A program made the position numbers and the translations under genes. Source: Solirubrobacteraceae bacterium (GTDB lineage: Bacteria > Actinomycetota > Thermoleophilia > Solirubrobacterales > Solirubrobacteraceae). Taken from it: a stretch of DNA of 62,293 nucleotides. The stretch spans positions 1 to 62,293 of the forward strand of contig JAEMQS010000021.1 of the NCBI GenBank assembly GCA_016463765.1. Reading direction: 5' to 3'. The notes below the pieces were generated by a model, which made no database searches, was not told the origin of the DNA, and saw only the letters and a program-made list of their open reading frames with translations. Of this stretch, positions 1 to 8,815 are shown piece after piece. Numbering within the stretch: position 1 is the stretch's first letter; each line of letters opens with the position of its first letter.

Positions 1-597
1 GCCCCGCCCAACGTCCCCGCGCCCCCCGCCAGCCTGGCGGTCTTCAACGGCACGAACCCGAACGGGGCGTGGAAGCTGTTCCTCGTCGACGACAACGATC
101 ACTCCGAGACGACACGCCCCACGACGGGCGTCATCGCCGGCGGGTGGTCGCTCGACATCCAGACGACGGGCCCGCCGCCGGTCCAACTCCCGGCCCCGTC
201 GCCGGTGCAGCTGCCGGCGCCGGACCCGATCATCGTCCCCGGCCCGACCGTCACCGTCGCCGGCCAGGCGCCCGCCGCCGTCGTGGATACGACGCGCCCC
301 ACGCTGACGCTCGGCAAGGTGGCGAGCCGTGTGAAGCTCAGCGCGTTCCGCAAGGGCCTGAGCGTCCGGGTGACGCCGAGCGAACCGGTCACCATCGACA
401 CCACGCTGGCAGTCGCGCCGCGGACGCTGTTCGAACGCACGACCAAGCTCAGCCGGGCCCAGACGCTCGTGCTCAAGCCGAGCGCGAAGGTCCTCGGCCG
501 GCCGAAGCGCGCGTTCAAGGTGCGGCTGCGGTTCGTCGTGATCGACGGCGCCGCCAACCGCACAACCATCCAGCGGACGATCACCGTCACGCCATGA
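1..597 (+). CDS. C-terminal part of a secreted P-domain-like protein (5' end outside window)
   Basis: Frame 1 is open from the first base to the TGA at 595-597, so this is the 3' end of a longer gene. Residues 15-55 (FNGTNPNGAWKLFLVDD, then IAGGWSLDI) resemble the proprotein-convertase-P-like beta-sandwich found at the end of many actinobacterial secreted proteins. A proline/valine-rich linker follows, then about 110 residues containing RPTLTLGKVASRVKLSAF and ending RTITVTP, which look like a surface or Ig-like beta domain. The stop overlaps the start of the next gene (ATGA at 594-597), so the two are probably co-transcribed and translationally coupled. The enzymatic part, if any, lies upstream of the window. 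Secretion is inferred from the family. Confidence 0.75.
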   Translation, partial: APPNVPAPPASLAVFNGTNPNGAWKLFLVDDNDHSETTRPTTGVIAGGWSLDIQTTGPPPVQLPAPSPVQLPAPDPIIVPGPTVTVAGQAPAAVVDTTRPTLTLGKVASRVKLSAFRKGLSVRVTPSEPVTIDTTLAVAPRTLFERTTKLSRAQTLVLKPSAKVLGRPKRAFKVRLRFVVIDGAANRTTIQRTITVTP

Positions 598-3017
598 TCC
601 GCGCGCTGCTCGTCGCGGGGCTGGTGACGCTGGCCCTCGCCGGGCAGGCCCACGCCCTGCCGAGCGACGTGAAGCTCGGCTGCCTGTCCGGCTCAACCGC
701 GCTCGGCCCGCCCCCGCCGACCGGAGTGGGCAGCGGTGCCTGCACCCTGAGCCCGTCGGCGACCGCGAACGGCAGCGCGTCGGGCATGGGCGCGCTGTTC
801 CGCCCGGTGATCTCACCGGATGGCCAGAACCTCTACGCCCTCGGTGGGACCAACGGCTTCGTGAGCAGCACCGTGTCGACGTACAACCGCAACGCGACCA
901 CAGGTGCGCTGACGTTCGCCGGCTGCATCACCGGGGACACCGCGGTGACCGCGTGCACGGCGCTCCCGTCTGCGACGGCCGGAGCCGCCGGGTCCGGGAT
1001 GGGCGCCGTGACCGACCTCGCAATCGCTCCGGACGGCAAGAACGTCTATGCGGTCGCCTTCGGTGACGACGCAATCGCGACGTTCACCCGCAACACGACG
1101 ACCGGCGCCCTGACGTTCCTCGAGTGCGACACCGGCGATACGGCGGTGGTCTCCGCGCCGTGCGCAGGCGTGCCCGCAGCGTCGGCGAACGGGACCGACT
1201 CGGGTCTGGACGGCCTGAACCGCCTGGCTGTCTCGCCGGTGAACGACTTCGTCGCGGCCACGTCGTCGCGTGATGACGCGGGGGTCTCGTTCGTCCGCAA
1301 CGCGACCACGGGAGCGCTGACGCTCGAGGGTTGCGTGACGGGCGAGACGGCATCGAGTCCCGTCGGCAGCGGCGCGTGCGCGTCGCACCCCAGCGGCGTC
1401 ACGGACCAGGGCACCGAATCGGGATTCGACCAGCTCGGGTCGGTCACGTACTCCCCGGACGGCCTGAACCTGTACGTCGCCTCGTTCGGTGATGACACCG
1501 TGACGACGCTGGCGCGTCCGGACACGAGCCCCACGACGGGGTTCACCTTCGCCCAATGCATGTCGGGCAGCATCAAGATGGGCCCGTCCCCGGCGGGCAA
1601 CAACCGCTGCAACCTCACGAACAATCCCACGCCCGACGGCACGGGCAGCAACCTCGACAACCCCACGAGCGTCGTGGTGTCCAATGACGGCCTGGATGTG
1701 CTCGTCGCGTCGCAGGCAGCCGACGCGATCACGACGTTCGGGCGAGGTCAGGCTCCACTCTCGCCGATCGGGAGGCTCGGGTTCACCGGCTGCCTGACCG
1801 GTCTCGCGGCGGGGCCGGCACCGTGCGCGACCACGCCGGTCACCGGGAACTTCTCCGGCCTGCACTCGCCCATCGATCTCGCGGTCGCCCCGGACAACAC
1901 GACGGTCGTCGTCGGCGTCAGCGGGTTCTTCACGCCGTCTGCGCAGGCGCTCACGACCCTGACGCGCAACGTCGCATCCGGTGCGATCGCGTTCAACCGG
2001 TGCGTGGCGGGCGACACCGCCGCGGGACCGGGCGGCAGCGGCGCGTGCACCCTGCTGCCGTCGGCGCAGCCTGGGGGAGGCAACTCCGGGCAGTCGGTCG
2101 TCGGCGGCGTCGCCGTGTCTCCGGACAATCGCAACGTGTACGTGACCGGCGGGTCCGACGCGGCGATCACCTGGTACGGCAACGACGCGGACGGCGACAC
2201 CGTGGGCGACATCGCCGACAACTGCCCGGGGGCTGCGAACACGAACCAGTCCGATCTCGACGCTGACGGGATCGGCGATGTGTGCGATCCGACGCCGACC
2301 GGGCCGCCTCCGCCTCCCGCGCCGACGCCACTCGGCCCGCCGGGACCGGTCGTGACCACCCCGGCGCCGACCACCACACCCGCGCCGACGACGACCGTGC
2401 CGGCCGCCTCGACGCCGTCGGTCCCCGCCCTGCTGAAGGTCCGCCGCGCCGCCGTGGAGGTCCGCGGCAACCGGCGCACGCTGCGCGTCGACGCGACGAT
2501 CTCCGGCCGCGCCAACGGCCAGCGGGTCACGCTTGCCTACCGCAGCGCGGGCGTCACCACCCAGCGCACGGTCACGGTCGTCCGCGGCCGGATCCGCGCC
2601 GCCATCCTCCTGCCGGCACGCCAGCGTCTGAGCACCGGCGTCGTGACGCTGACGTTGCGCGCCGGAGCCGGCCTGCGCGCCCAGCAGGTCGTGGTCCGCG
2701 CGGCCGACCGGCCCGCCGCGCTGAAGACCACGGAAGCACGCATCCTGAACAAGAAGCTGCGGGTGTCCGGCACGATCTCGCCGCTCGCGACGGGCGTCGT
2801 CCTCATCCGCATGGACTTCTCCGACAAGGCGGGCAACCCGCTGAGCGTCACCGCGCGGGCACGGATCTCCAAGGGGAAGTGGAAGACCCTGACGGGCCTG
2901 GAGCCCGATGCGCGCGACGGCGGCGTCGTGACGATCCGTTACCCGGGCCTGGCTCGCTCGGCTCTCGGCCCGATTCGCGGCGAGCAGGACGCACGCGCCA
3001 TCGGGGTCGGGCGCTGA
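594..3017 (+). CDS. Secreted beta-propeller protein with a thrombospondin type 3 repeat
   Basis: The start is the ATG at 594, overlapping the upstream stop; residues 1-21 (MIRALLVAGLVTLALAGQAHA) form a signal peptide. Residues of about 25-525 hold repeated units with SPDGxNLYV and TRNxTTGALTF motifs, typical of lactonase/YVTN-type beta-propeller blades, each followed by a Cys-containing GCxTG segment. Around residues 530-568 lies a calcium-binding TSP type 3-like stretch (DADGDTVGDIADNC, then DLDADGIGDVCDPTP). A Pro/Thr-rich linker and a C-terminal beta domain of about 200 residues follow. An open frame extends upstream to about position 69 but lies over the previous gene and lacks a signal peptide. 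The likely role is an extracellular or wall-associated binding protein. No catalytic residues are recognisable, and the ligand is unknown. Confidence 0.85.
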   Translation: MIRALLVAGLVTLALAGQAHALPSDVKLGCLSGSTALGPPPPTGVGSGACTLSPSATANGSASGMGALFRPVISPDGQNLYALGGTNGFVSSTVSTYNRNATTGALTFAGCITGDTAVTACTALPSATAGAAGSGMGAVTDLAIAPDGKNVYAVAFGDDAIATFTRNTTTGALTFLECDTGDTAVVSAPCAGVPAASANGTDSGLDGLNRLAVSPVNDFVAATSSRDDAGVSFVRNATTGALTLEGCVTGETASSPVGSGACASHPSGVTDQGTESGFDQLGSVTYSPDGLNLYVASFGDDTVTTLARPDTSPTTGFTFAQCMSGSIKMGPSPAGNNRCNLTNNPTPDGTGSNLDNPTSVVVSNDGLDVLVASQAADAITTFGRGQAPLSPIGRLGFTGCLTGLAAGPAPCATTPVTGNFSGLHSPIDLAVAPDNTTVVVGVSGFFTPSAQALTTLTRNVASGAIAFNRCVAGDTAAGPGGSGACTLLPSAQPGGGNSGQSVVGGVAVSPDNRNVYVTGGSDAAITWYGNDADGDTVGDIADNCPGAANTNQSDLDADGIGDVCDPTPTGPPPPPAPTPLGPPGPVVTTPAPTTTPAPTTTVPAASTPSVPALLKVRRAAVEVRGNRRTLRVDATISGRANGQRVTLAYRSAGVTTQRTVTVVRGRIRAAILLPARQRLSTGVVTLTLRAGAGLRAQQVVVRAADRPAALKTTEARILNKKLRVSGTISPLATGVVLIRMDFSDKAGNPLSVTARARISKGKWKTLTGLEPDARDGGVVTIRYPGLARSALGPIRGEQDARAIGVGR

Positions 3018-3018
3018 C

Positions 3019-4494
3019 TCAGGTCCCGCAGTAGGTGACGTAGTCGCCGGCGTCGCGCTCGGCGGGCTGCGTATAGGCCGGCGCGGCATCGGTGGCGAAC
3101 GGCCGGCGCACGGCATCGACCAACCGCTCGTAGGGCCCGAGATCACCCGCTGTGGCGTGCGCCAGCGCGTCCTCGACCGCCTCGTTGCGCGGGATGACCA
3201 CCGGGTTGACGGCGTCCATGACATCGGGATTAGGTGAACACGCCAGCCAGCGCTGGACCCAGCCGGTGGTGGCGGCGGGATCGCGGGCGAGGCCTGCGAA
3301 CGCCGTGGTGTCGCCGCGCGCGGTCGAGGCGAGTGCGCGGAACGCCAGCGTCCAGTCGACCTCCTCGTCGTGCAGGAGCCCGAGGAGGTCGTCGACCAGC
3401 GCCTCGTCTTCACCCACGCCGGCGGTCAGGCCGAGCTTGGCGTGCACGCCCGCGGTCCAGTGCTCGCCGAAGCGCGCCGGGAACGTGTCGAGGATCGCCG
3501 TGGCCTTCTCGGCGGCAACCTCGGGCGCGTCGGCGCCGATCAGCGGCAGCAGCGCCTCAGCCAGGCGGGCGAGATTCCACTGTGCGATGAGCGGCTGCCG
3601 GCCGTAGGCGTACCGGCCGCCGTGGTCGATCGAGCTGAAGACCGTCGCGGGGTCGTAGCGCTCCATGAAGGCGCACGGGCCGTAGTCGATCGTCTCGCCC
3701 GAGATCGTCATGTTGTCGGTGTTCATGACGCCGTGGACGAAGCCGACGAGCATCCATCGGGCGAGCAGTTCGGCCTGCGCGGCGACGACCGCGTCGAAGA
3801 ACGCCAGCGCCGAGATCTCGGCGTCGGCCGCGTGCGGATGGTGGCGCGCGATGGCGTAGTCGAGCAGCCGGCCAAGCAGCTCGCCGTCGCGCAACGTCTT
3901 GGCCACGTACTCGAACGTGCCGACCCGCAGGTGGCTGTCCGCGACCCGCACGAGCACGGCGCCGGGAAGCGGCACCTCGCGGTACACCGTCTCGCCGGTG
4001 GCTATCACCGCGAGCGCGCGGGTGGTCGGGATGCCCAGCGCGTGCATCGCCTCGCTGATGACGTGCTCGCGGAGCATCGGGCCGACGGGCGCCTTGCCGT
4101 CCCCGCCGCGGGCGAACGGCGTGCGGCCCGAACCCTTCAGGTGGAGGTCGCGCCGCCGGCCGTCGCGATCGAGGACCTCGCCGAGCAGCAACGCGCGGCC
4201 GTCGCCCAGCCGGGGGGAGAACGCGCCGAACTGATGGCCGGCGTAGCCCTGGGCGACGGTGCCCTCGACGCCTTCGCCGAGCAGTGCGGCGATGCCAGCG
4301 GGCGTGCGCAGCGCTTCGGCATCGGCGCCGACGTCCCGCGCCACGTTGTCCTCGAGGACCAGCAGACGCGGGTCGGGCGCGGGCTCCGCCGTCCACGGGA
4401 CGAACAGTCCCTCGAGCTCGCGCACATACGTGGGGTCGCTGAAGGTCAGCGGCGCGGGCGGCGCGGCGCCTTCATCCTCACGCGCGCCGAACAT
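3019..4494 (-). CDS. selO: Protein adenylyltransferase SelO (YdiU/UPF0061 family)
   Basis: SelO is a pseudokinase that transfers AMP from ATP to Ser/Thr/Tyr of protein substrates and is linked to redox stress. The family signatures are clear: [20 protein letters not shown] (about residues 82-101), [18 protein letters not shown] (118-135), [20 protein letters not shown] (141-160) and GVMNTDNM further on. The protein ends YVTYCGT, so a cysteine occupies the place where eukaryotic and some bacterial SelO proteins carry selenocysteine. I chose ATG 4494 because GAGG lies 8 bases upstream. A GTG at 4545 would add 17 residues but has no ribosome binding site. The length (491 aa) is normal. It is transcribed toward the convergent gene ending at 3017 and is probably monocistronic. 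Confidence 0.93.
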   Translation of the reverse strand: MFGAREDEGAAPPAPLTFSDPTYVRELEGLFVPWTAEPAPDPRLLVLEDNVARDVGADAEALRTPAGIAALLGEGVEGTVAQGYAGHQFGAFSPRLGDGRALLLGEVLDRDGRRRDLHLKGSGRTPFARGGDGKAPVGPMLREHVISEAMHALGIPTTRALAVIATGETVYREVPLPGAVLVRVADSHLRVGTFEYVAKTLRDGELLGRLLDYAIARHHPHAADAEISALAFFDAVVAAQAELLARWMLVGFVHGVMNTDNMTISGETIDYGPCAFMERYDPATVFSSIDHGGRYAYGRQPLIAQWNLARLAEALLPLIGADAPEVAAEKATAILDTFPARFGEHWTAGVHAKLGLTAGVGEDEALVDDLLGLLHDEEVDWTLAFRALASTARGDTTAFAGLARDPAATTGWVQRWLACSPNPDVMDAVNPVVIPRNEAVEDALAHATAGDLGPYERLVDAVRRPFATDAAPAYTQPAERDAGDYVTYCGT

Positions 4495-4576
4495 CGCGGC
4501 GACCTCGCCGATGCTCTCGTCGTCTCCACGCCATGTGCAGCTCACTGAGGCGACGGTAGCGCCCCGGCCGCTCGGT

Positions 4577-5002
4577 CTACGACCCGTGCCGCGACCCGTG
4601 CTCGAGGTCGTCGCCCGTGACGTACCGGATGACCAGTGACAGGAACGCGATGCCGGTGCCCAGCATCACCCAGATCGGCCAGAAGCCGCCGTCGGCGCCC
4701 GTCGCCAGCCAGATGGCCACGCAGACGATGTTCGGGAACAGCAGCGGCACGCTGCGCTGCACCAGCGCTCGCCGGCGGTCGTCGCCGGCGAGCGGGGCAG
4801 CGTGTGCAGCTCCGGCCTCGGCGGGGAGGTCGGCCACGAGCGGCTCGAGGTCCGCGCCGGTCTTGGCCGCATACGCGGCGGTCACGCGCTCCTCGAGCTC
4901 GCCCAGATCAAGGCGCCCTTCTTCACTGGCGCGCCGTAGACGGGCGACGGTCGCCTCGCGATCGGCGTCGGAGATCCGCAGGACGGGGTCGGCGTCGGTC
5001 AT
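4577..5002 (-). CDS. DUF1707 membrane protein (SHOCT-like N-domain plus two TM helices)
   Basis: Residues 8-58 ([20 protein letters not shown], then [20 protein letters not shown]) match the DUF1707 domain common in actinobacteria, which contains a short-C-terminal-like helix pair. Residues of about 85-130 form two hydrophobic helices ([18 protein letters not shown] and [19 protein letters not shown]) followed by a short cytosolic tail. This arrangement, a DUF1707 head with a 2TM tail, is a known family of unknown function, so the protein is probably a small inner-membrane protein. A TACGCT hexamer eight bases before the ATG suggests a near-leaderless transcript. The gene lies 74 bp upstream of selO in the same direction. 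No function is assigned. Confidence 0.8.
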   Translation of the reverse strand: MTDADPVLRISDADREATVARLRRASEEGRLDLGELEERVTAAYAAKTGADLEPLVADLPAEAGAAHAAPLAGDDRRRALVQRSVPLLFPNIVCVAIWLATGADGGFWPIWVMLGTGIAFLSLVIRYVTGDDLEHGSRHGS

Positions 5003-5056
5003 TGCCGCGAAGCGTATGTCGGCGGCACCGGTTCGTACAGTGGCCGCGGTCGCGAC

Positions 5057-6625
5057 TCACTGAGACGACGGCACGCCACTGGCCTGACGCAGCTCCATTC
5101 GCCGGATCTTGCCCGTGAGCGTCTTGGGCAGGTCATCGACGAACGCGATCTGCCGCGGGTACGCGTAGGCCGACAGGCGGCCGCGGACGTGCGTGCGGAT
5201 CTCCGCCGCCAGATCATCGGACGGCTCGTAGCCCTCGGCCAGCACGATGAACGCCTTCACGACCATGCCCTTGACCTCGTCGGGCACGCCGATGGCCGCG
5301 CTCTCGCTCACCGCCGGGTGCTCCAGGCACGCCGATTCGACCTCGAACGGCCCGACCCGGTAGCCCGCCGTGATGATCACGTCGTCGGCCCGGCCCTCAT
5401 ACCAGAAGTACCCGTCCTCGTCCTGCGACGCGGCGTCCTTGGTGTGGAACCACGCGCCGCCGAACGTCTCCCGCGCGGCGGCCTCGTTGTTCCAGTACCC
5501 CAGCGGGTAGTGCGGGTTCGACCGCGCCCGCAGGCAGATCTCCCCGCGCTCGCCGGGCGCGACGGGCTGCTCGTCGAGGTCGAGGATCTGCACATCCCAG
5601 CCGGGGACGGGCTTGCCCATCGAGCCCTCGCGGACCTCCATGAACGGGAAGTTCCCGCACAGGGGATAGGACTCCGTCAGGCCGTAGTAGTCGAGCACCG
5701 TGACGCCGTAGTGCTCGCGAAACCAGCGGATGGCCTCGGGGTTCAGCGGCTCGCCCGCGCTGCAGACGATGCGGAACTTCTGCGGGTGGCGGGTCCCGGC
5801 GTCGTCGATGGCCATCATCGCCCGCATGGCCGTCGGGGTGGTGAACACGTTCGTCACCTCGTGCCGGGAGAGGAACCCGAGCTGCGCGTCGGGGTCGAAC
5901 CCGCCGGCGCGCTGGAAGACGCACTGCACGGCGCCCATCCGCCACGGCCCGAGCAGCGGCGCGATGCCCGCCGCCCACGCCCACTCGCCCATGCCGTGGA
6001 AGCGCTCGTTCTCCTGCACGTCGTGGCAGTAGATGAACTCGTTGTGCGCGAGCAGGTACCGGTGCGCGTGGATGATGCCCTTCGCCAGCCCGGTGGTGCC
6101 GGACGTGTAGTAGAGCTGCGCGGGGTCGTCGGCGGCCGTGTCGGTACTGATGTGGTCCTCGGGCGAGCCGGTGAGCAGGCCGTCGCCCTCGTCGAGGATG
6201 AGCACCTGTTCGACCGGCCCGCCCTTGAACCGGTCGGCGTTCGCGCTGTCGGTGACCACGAGCCGCGCCTCGGAGTCGGTGAGGCGATGGCGCAGCCCCT
6301 CGTCGCCGTAGAGGACCGACATGGAGACGAGCAGCGCGCCGAGCTTCCAGACGCCGAAGAACAGCGCGGCCGTCTCGGGCGTGGGAGGGAGGACGACGGC
6401 GACCCGGTCGCCGCGCTGCACGCCCGCCTCACGCAGGACGTGCGCGGCCTGGTTAGCCAGGCGCTGCAGCTCGCCCCACTGCACGTCGCGGCGCGCGCCG
6501 TCGTAGCGTTCCCAGATCATCGCGAGCTTGTCCGGCGGGTGCTTATCGCACACGTCCTGCGCGATGTTGTACCGCTCGGGAACGACCCACTCGTGCTCTG
6601 CGCAGGCCTGCTCGTACGTCGTCAT
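5057..6625 (-). CDS. Acyl-CoA synthetase, AMP-forming (medium-chain/benzoate-CoA ligase type)
   Basis: This enzyme activates a carboxylic acid as acyl-AMP and transfers it to CoA. The ATP-binding P-loop LYYTSGTTGLAKGIIHAHR lies near residue 170. Motif YGLTES near residue 300 and the hinge region DDVIITAGYRVGPFEVE near residue 415 are present. The C-terminal catalytic lysine is in LPKTLTGKIRR near residue 508. Length 522 aa fits medium-chain acyl-CoA or benzoate-CoA ligases. I chose ATG 6625 because AGGAGG sits about 6 bases upstream. A longer open frame to 6769 is arginine-rich and unlikely to be translated. It precedes no obvious pathway genes here, so the substrate cannot be assigned. Confidence 0.9.
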   Translation of the reverse strand: MTTYEQACAEHEWVVPERYNIAQDVCDKHPPDKLAMIWERYDGARRDVQWGELQRLANQAAHVLREAGVQRGDRVAVVLPPTPETAALFFGVWKLGALLVSMSVLYGDEGLRHRLTDSEARLVVTDSANADRFKGGPVEQVLILDEGDGLLTGSPEDHISTDTAADDPAQLYYTSGTTGLAKGIIHAHRYLLAHNEFIYCHDVQENERFHGMGEWAWAAGIAPLLGPWRMGAVQCVFQRAGGFDPDAQLGFLSRHEVTNVFTTPTAMRAMMAIDDAGTRHPQKFRIVCSAGEPLNPEAIRWFREHYGVTVLDYYGLTESYPLCGNFPFMEVREGSMGKPVPGWDVQILDLDEQPVAPGERGEICLRARSNPHYPLGYWNNEAAARETFGGAWFHTKDAASQDEDGYFWYEGRADDVIITAGYRVGPFEVESACLEHPAVSESAAIGVPDEVKGMVVKAFIVLAEGYEPSDDLAAEIRTHVRGRLSAYAYPRQIAFVDDLPKTLTGKIRRMELRQASGVPSSQ

Positions 6626-6698
6626 GCGTCTCCTCCTGCCTCGCCCGCGGTGGACGGTACCGAGCGGGCGAGCCAGGGGAGGCGGGTTGACGGTCGCG

Positions 6699-7484
6699 CT
6701 ACAGGCGCTTGCCGCCCGGCAGCGAGAAGGTGAGCGTCGAGGTCGACGCCTCGACCCTGCGGTCGACACGCAGACGCCGACCGTCAGGACTCACGCCAAC
6801 GACGTGCAGGAGGCCGTTCTCGGTCTCGCCCATGACGTGGCGGTAGATCCGGCGTGTCGCCCGGCCGGGGGTGGCGAGGTCGAGGAAGTACTTGGGTGCG
6901 TTGCCCTCGACATAGGTGATGAACGCGATCGATCCTCTGGCGCCGATCGCGGGGGAGCGCAGCTGGTGCGCGGGCTCCGACTCGCCGGCGACGCGGCGCG
7001 CGGTCCGTTCGGTCAGTGTTCCGGCGTAGACGGCCGACGTGTCGCCGACCTCGCGCTGGAACGCGATCCGGCCGCGGAAGATGCTCGGCGCTCGGTCCCG
7101 ACGGGTGGTCGCCGGGATGGCCCGAAGTGCCGGGGTGCCCGTGACCGGGGTGGCGTAGATCGCCCCGCCGCCGACCGCCAGCGCGGTCAGTCGCCCGCCG
7201 GCGTCACGACCGAGGGCGACCTCGTCGGTCGATCCCCGCGCCTTGGAGTATGGGTCGCGTGCCCGGAAGTTTGCGGCGAGCACCTTCGGAGTGGCGTCCG
7301 GCGCCGCGGCGTAGACCAGGCGGCGCTCGAAGCGCTCGCCCTCCTTGGCTTCCAGCCAGACCTCGGCGTCTCCATAGGCGGCAGTCGCCGTCGCGTCTTC
7401 GGGCGCGGCGTGGGCGGCCGGCGCCATGAGGAGTGCGGCGGCGGTGGCCGCCGTGGCGAGGGTGATGGTGCGTGCTCGTGGCAT
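6699..7484 (-). CDS. Exported protein of unknown function
   Basis: From ATG 7484 the protein begins MPRARTITLATAATAAALLM and continues to an APAAHA cleavage motif, a good Sec signal peptide of about 26 residues. The mature part (about 235 aa) has alternating beta-rich segments such as RDRAPSIFRGRIAFQREVGD and SPAIGARGSIAFITYVEGN, reminiscent of TolB/WD40-like blades, but I recognise no named family. An upstream extension to 7571 is basic and proline-rich and lacks an export signal. The gene lies 73 bp upstream of the acyl-CoA synthetase on the same strand, so co-transcription is possible. The ribosome binding site is weak. Confidence 0.7.
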   Translation of the reverse strand: MPRARTITLATAATAAALLMAPAAHAAPEDATATAAYGDAEVWLEAKEGERFERRLVYAAAPDATPKVLAANFRARDPYSKARGSTDEVALGRDAGGRLTALAVGGGAIYATPVTGTPALRAIPATTRRDRAPSIFRGRIAFQREVGDTSAVYAGTLTERTARRVAGESEPAHQLRSPAIGARGSIAFITYVEGNAPKYFLDLATPGRATRRIYRHVMGETENGLLHVVGVSPDGRRLRVDRRVEASTSTLTFSLPGGKRL

Positions 7485-7674
7485 GGGGATCGTTCGCTTC
7501 CGTTGTCCCCGTTCGTGGGGGTGACGTGGTCGGGAAGGACGATGACGCGGGGTGGACGCTGGGTATGTCACGGGCGCGACAGACGAACCGTCGCGTCGGT
7601 GACGCGGATGTCGCGTTCACGGCGATGACCGCCGCCAACGCGACAGCCGCACCCGAAAGGCGCCGCAGAACGAC

Positions 7675-7700
7675 GAAACCCCCGTAAAGACGGGGGTTTC
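7675..7700 (-). terminator. Terminator downstream of the tRNA-Arg remnant
   Basis: A 10-bp stem (GAAACCCCCG / CGGGGGTTTC) encloses a 6-nt loop. Read on the minus strand it begins 7 nt after the end of the tRNA-Arg 3' half, as expected for a native tRNA terminator. It suggests that the DNA left of 7707 is the original chromosomal context. Confidence 0.65.
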
Positions 7701-7706
7701 AGGTGA

Positions 7707-7751
7707 CGCGCCCGGCTGGATTCGAACCAGCGACTTCTTGCTCCGGAGGCA
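7707..7751 (-). pseudogene. 3' half of tRNA-Arg(CCG), likely attachment-site remnant
   Basis: On the minus strand one can fold an anticodon loop CTCCGGA (anticodon CCG, T33 present) and the 3' anticodon strand GCAAG. These are followed by variable loop AAGTC, T arm GCTGG-TTCGAAT-CCAGC, acceptor strand CGGGCGC and discriminator G. The 5' side is missing: the 5' anticodon strand pairs for only three positions, and no GCGCCCG acceptor strand or D arm follows. Tyrosine-recombinase elements commonly duplicate just this anticodon-loop-to-3'-end segment. The orientation places chromosome on the left and element DNA on the right. No intact tRNA-Arg(CCG) is present in the window. Confidence 0.75.
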
Positions 7752-7835
7752 GCTGTAAGGGTGACACAACGCAACCATGTTTATCCTGCAAAACGGCAAG
7801 TGCCTGTTGCCCGATCGTGGGGTGGGACGGTTGGC

Positions 7836-7864
7836 CGTTTCGGCTAGTTTCGGCTAGTTTCGGC
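7836..7864. repeat. Short tandem repeat next to the tRNA-Arg remnant
   Basis: The unit CGGCTAGTTT occurs twice in tandem (7841-7860), with partial copies on both sides (CGTTT before, CGGC after). It lies about 85 bp inside the putative island edge. Direct repeats at this distance from an att core are typical of integrase arm-type binding sites, but this is inference. The remaining sequence from 7752 to 7912 shows no gene. Confidence 0.5.
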
Positions 7865-8053
7865 CTGGTTCTGCCTACGAATCGTCTACCAGCGGGCGGT
7901 CCGTAGCCCCGATGTCAAGGCCGTTCGAAAAGTGACCCCTTAGCGCCGTTTGAATTCTGACCCCCCTTGGGGTGTGTCGCTGGGTCTGCGGAGGCGAAGG
8001 CCCGGAGGGCCGAGCCGGAGCAGATCCAGCGCGCGGGTCGTGTCGGGGTGGGG

Positions 8054-8815
8054 TCAGGTGGCGGCGGGTGGTCGGGCGAGGTCGCGGTCTTTGAGGCGGT
8101 ACCTGTCGCCTTTGAGGGCGAGGATCTCGGCGTGGTGAACGAGCCGGTCGATCATCGCGGCGGCGGTGACGTCGTCGCCGAAGATGTCGCCCCAGGCGCT
8201 GAACGGCTTGTTGCTGGTGACGATCAGCGACGCGCGTTCGTAGCGGCGCGAGACGAGCATGAACATCAGGTTCGCCGCTTGCGGGTCGAAGGGGATGTAG
8301 CCGACCTCGTCGACGATCAGCAAGGGGATCCTTGTGAGGCGGTCGAGCTCGGTGTCAAAGCGGCCTTGGCGTTGGGCGTCGGCGAGGTGTGCGACCCATT
8401 CGGTCGCGGTCTTGAACGCGACCCGATTGCCCGCGAGGCATGCGCGGATCCCCAGCGCGATCGAGAGGTGCGTCTTGCCGGTCCCCGGCGGGCCGAGCAG
8501 GACGATGTTCTCCTTGCCGGCGAGGAAGTCGAGCTGGCCCAAGTGCAGCACCGTCTCGCGCTTCAACGAGGCTTGGAAGGCGAAGTCGAAGTCCTCCAGC
8601 GTCTTGCGCGCCGGGAACCGGGCGGCCTTGATCCGAGCCTGCCCGCCATGGCTGTCGCGGCTGTCGGTCTCGGTCTTCAGCAGCGCGGCGGCGAACTGCT
8701 GGTAGCTCCACCCCTCGTCGCGGGCGCGATCGGCCAGCTTCGGCAACGCCCTGGCGGCGGCCGGTGCTTTGAGCGCGCGGAACAGATGCGCCAGCTCCGA
8801 TGAAGCCTTGGTCAT
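8054..8815 (-). CDS. istB: IS21-family transposition helper ATPase IstB
   Basis: IstB is a DnaA/AAA+-like ATPase that assembles with IstA and target DNA to direct insertion. The Walker A motif GPPGTGKTHLSIALG is at about residues 108-122, followed by Walker B LLIVDEVGYIPFD near 170 and the sensor-1 segment SLIVTSNKPFSAWGDIF. Length 253 aa is standard. The ATG at 8815 overlaps the istA stop by 4 bp (ATGA), so translation is coupled as in other IS21 elements. No frameshift or loss of catalytic residues is visible, and the protein should be functional. Confidence 0.95.
   Translation of the reverse strand: MTKASSELAHLFRALKAPAAARALPKLADRARDEGWSYQQFAAALLKTETDSRDSHGGQARIKAARFPARKTLEDFDFAFQASLKRETVLHLGQLDFLAGKENIVLLGPPGTGKTHLSIALGIRACLAGNRVAFKTATEWVAHLADAQRQGRFDTELDRLTRIPLLIVDEVGYIPFDPQAANLMFMLVSRRYERASLIVTSNKPFSAWGDIFGDDVTAAAMIDRLVHHAEILALKGDRYRLKDRDLARPPAAT

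Noticed and set aside
813..3413. 866-codon minus-strand open frame opposite the beta-propeller gene
   Set aside because: Arg/Ala/Gly-rich, low-complexity translation typical of antisense frames in GC-rich DNA; the plus-strand gene has a signal peptide and recognised motifs.
7705..7790. Complete tRNA-Arg gene
   Set aside because: The T arm, variable loop, anticodon loop and 3' acceptor strand are present, but the D arm and 5' acceptor strand are missing, so it is only a 3' half.
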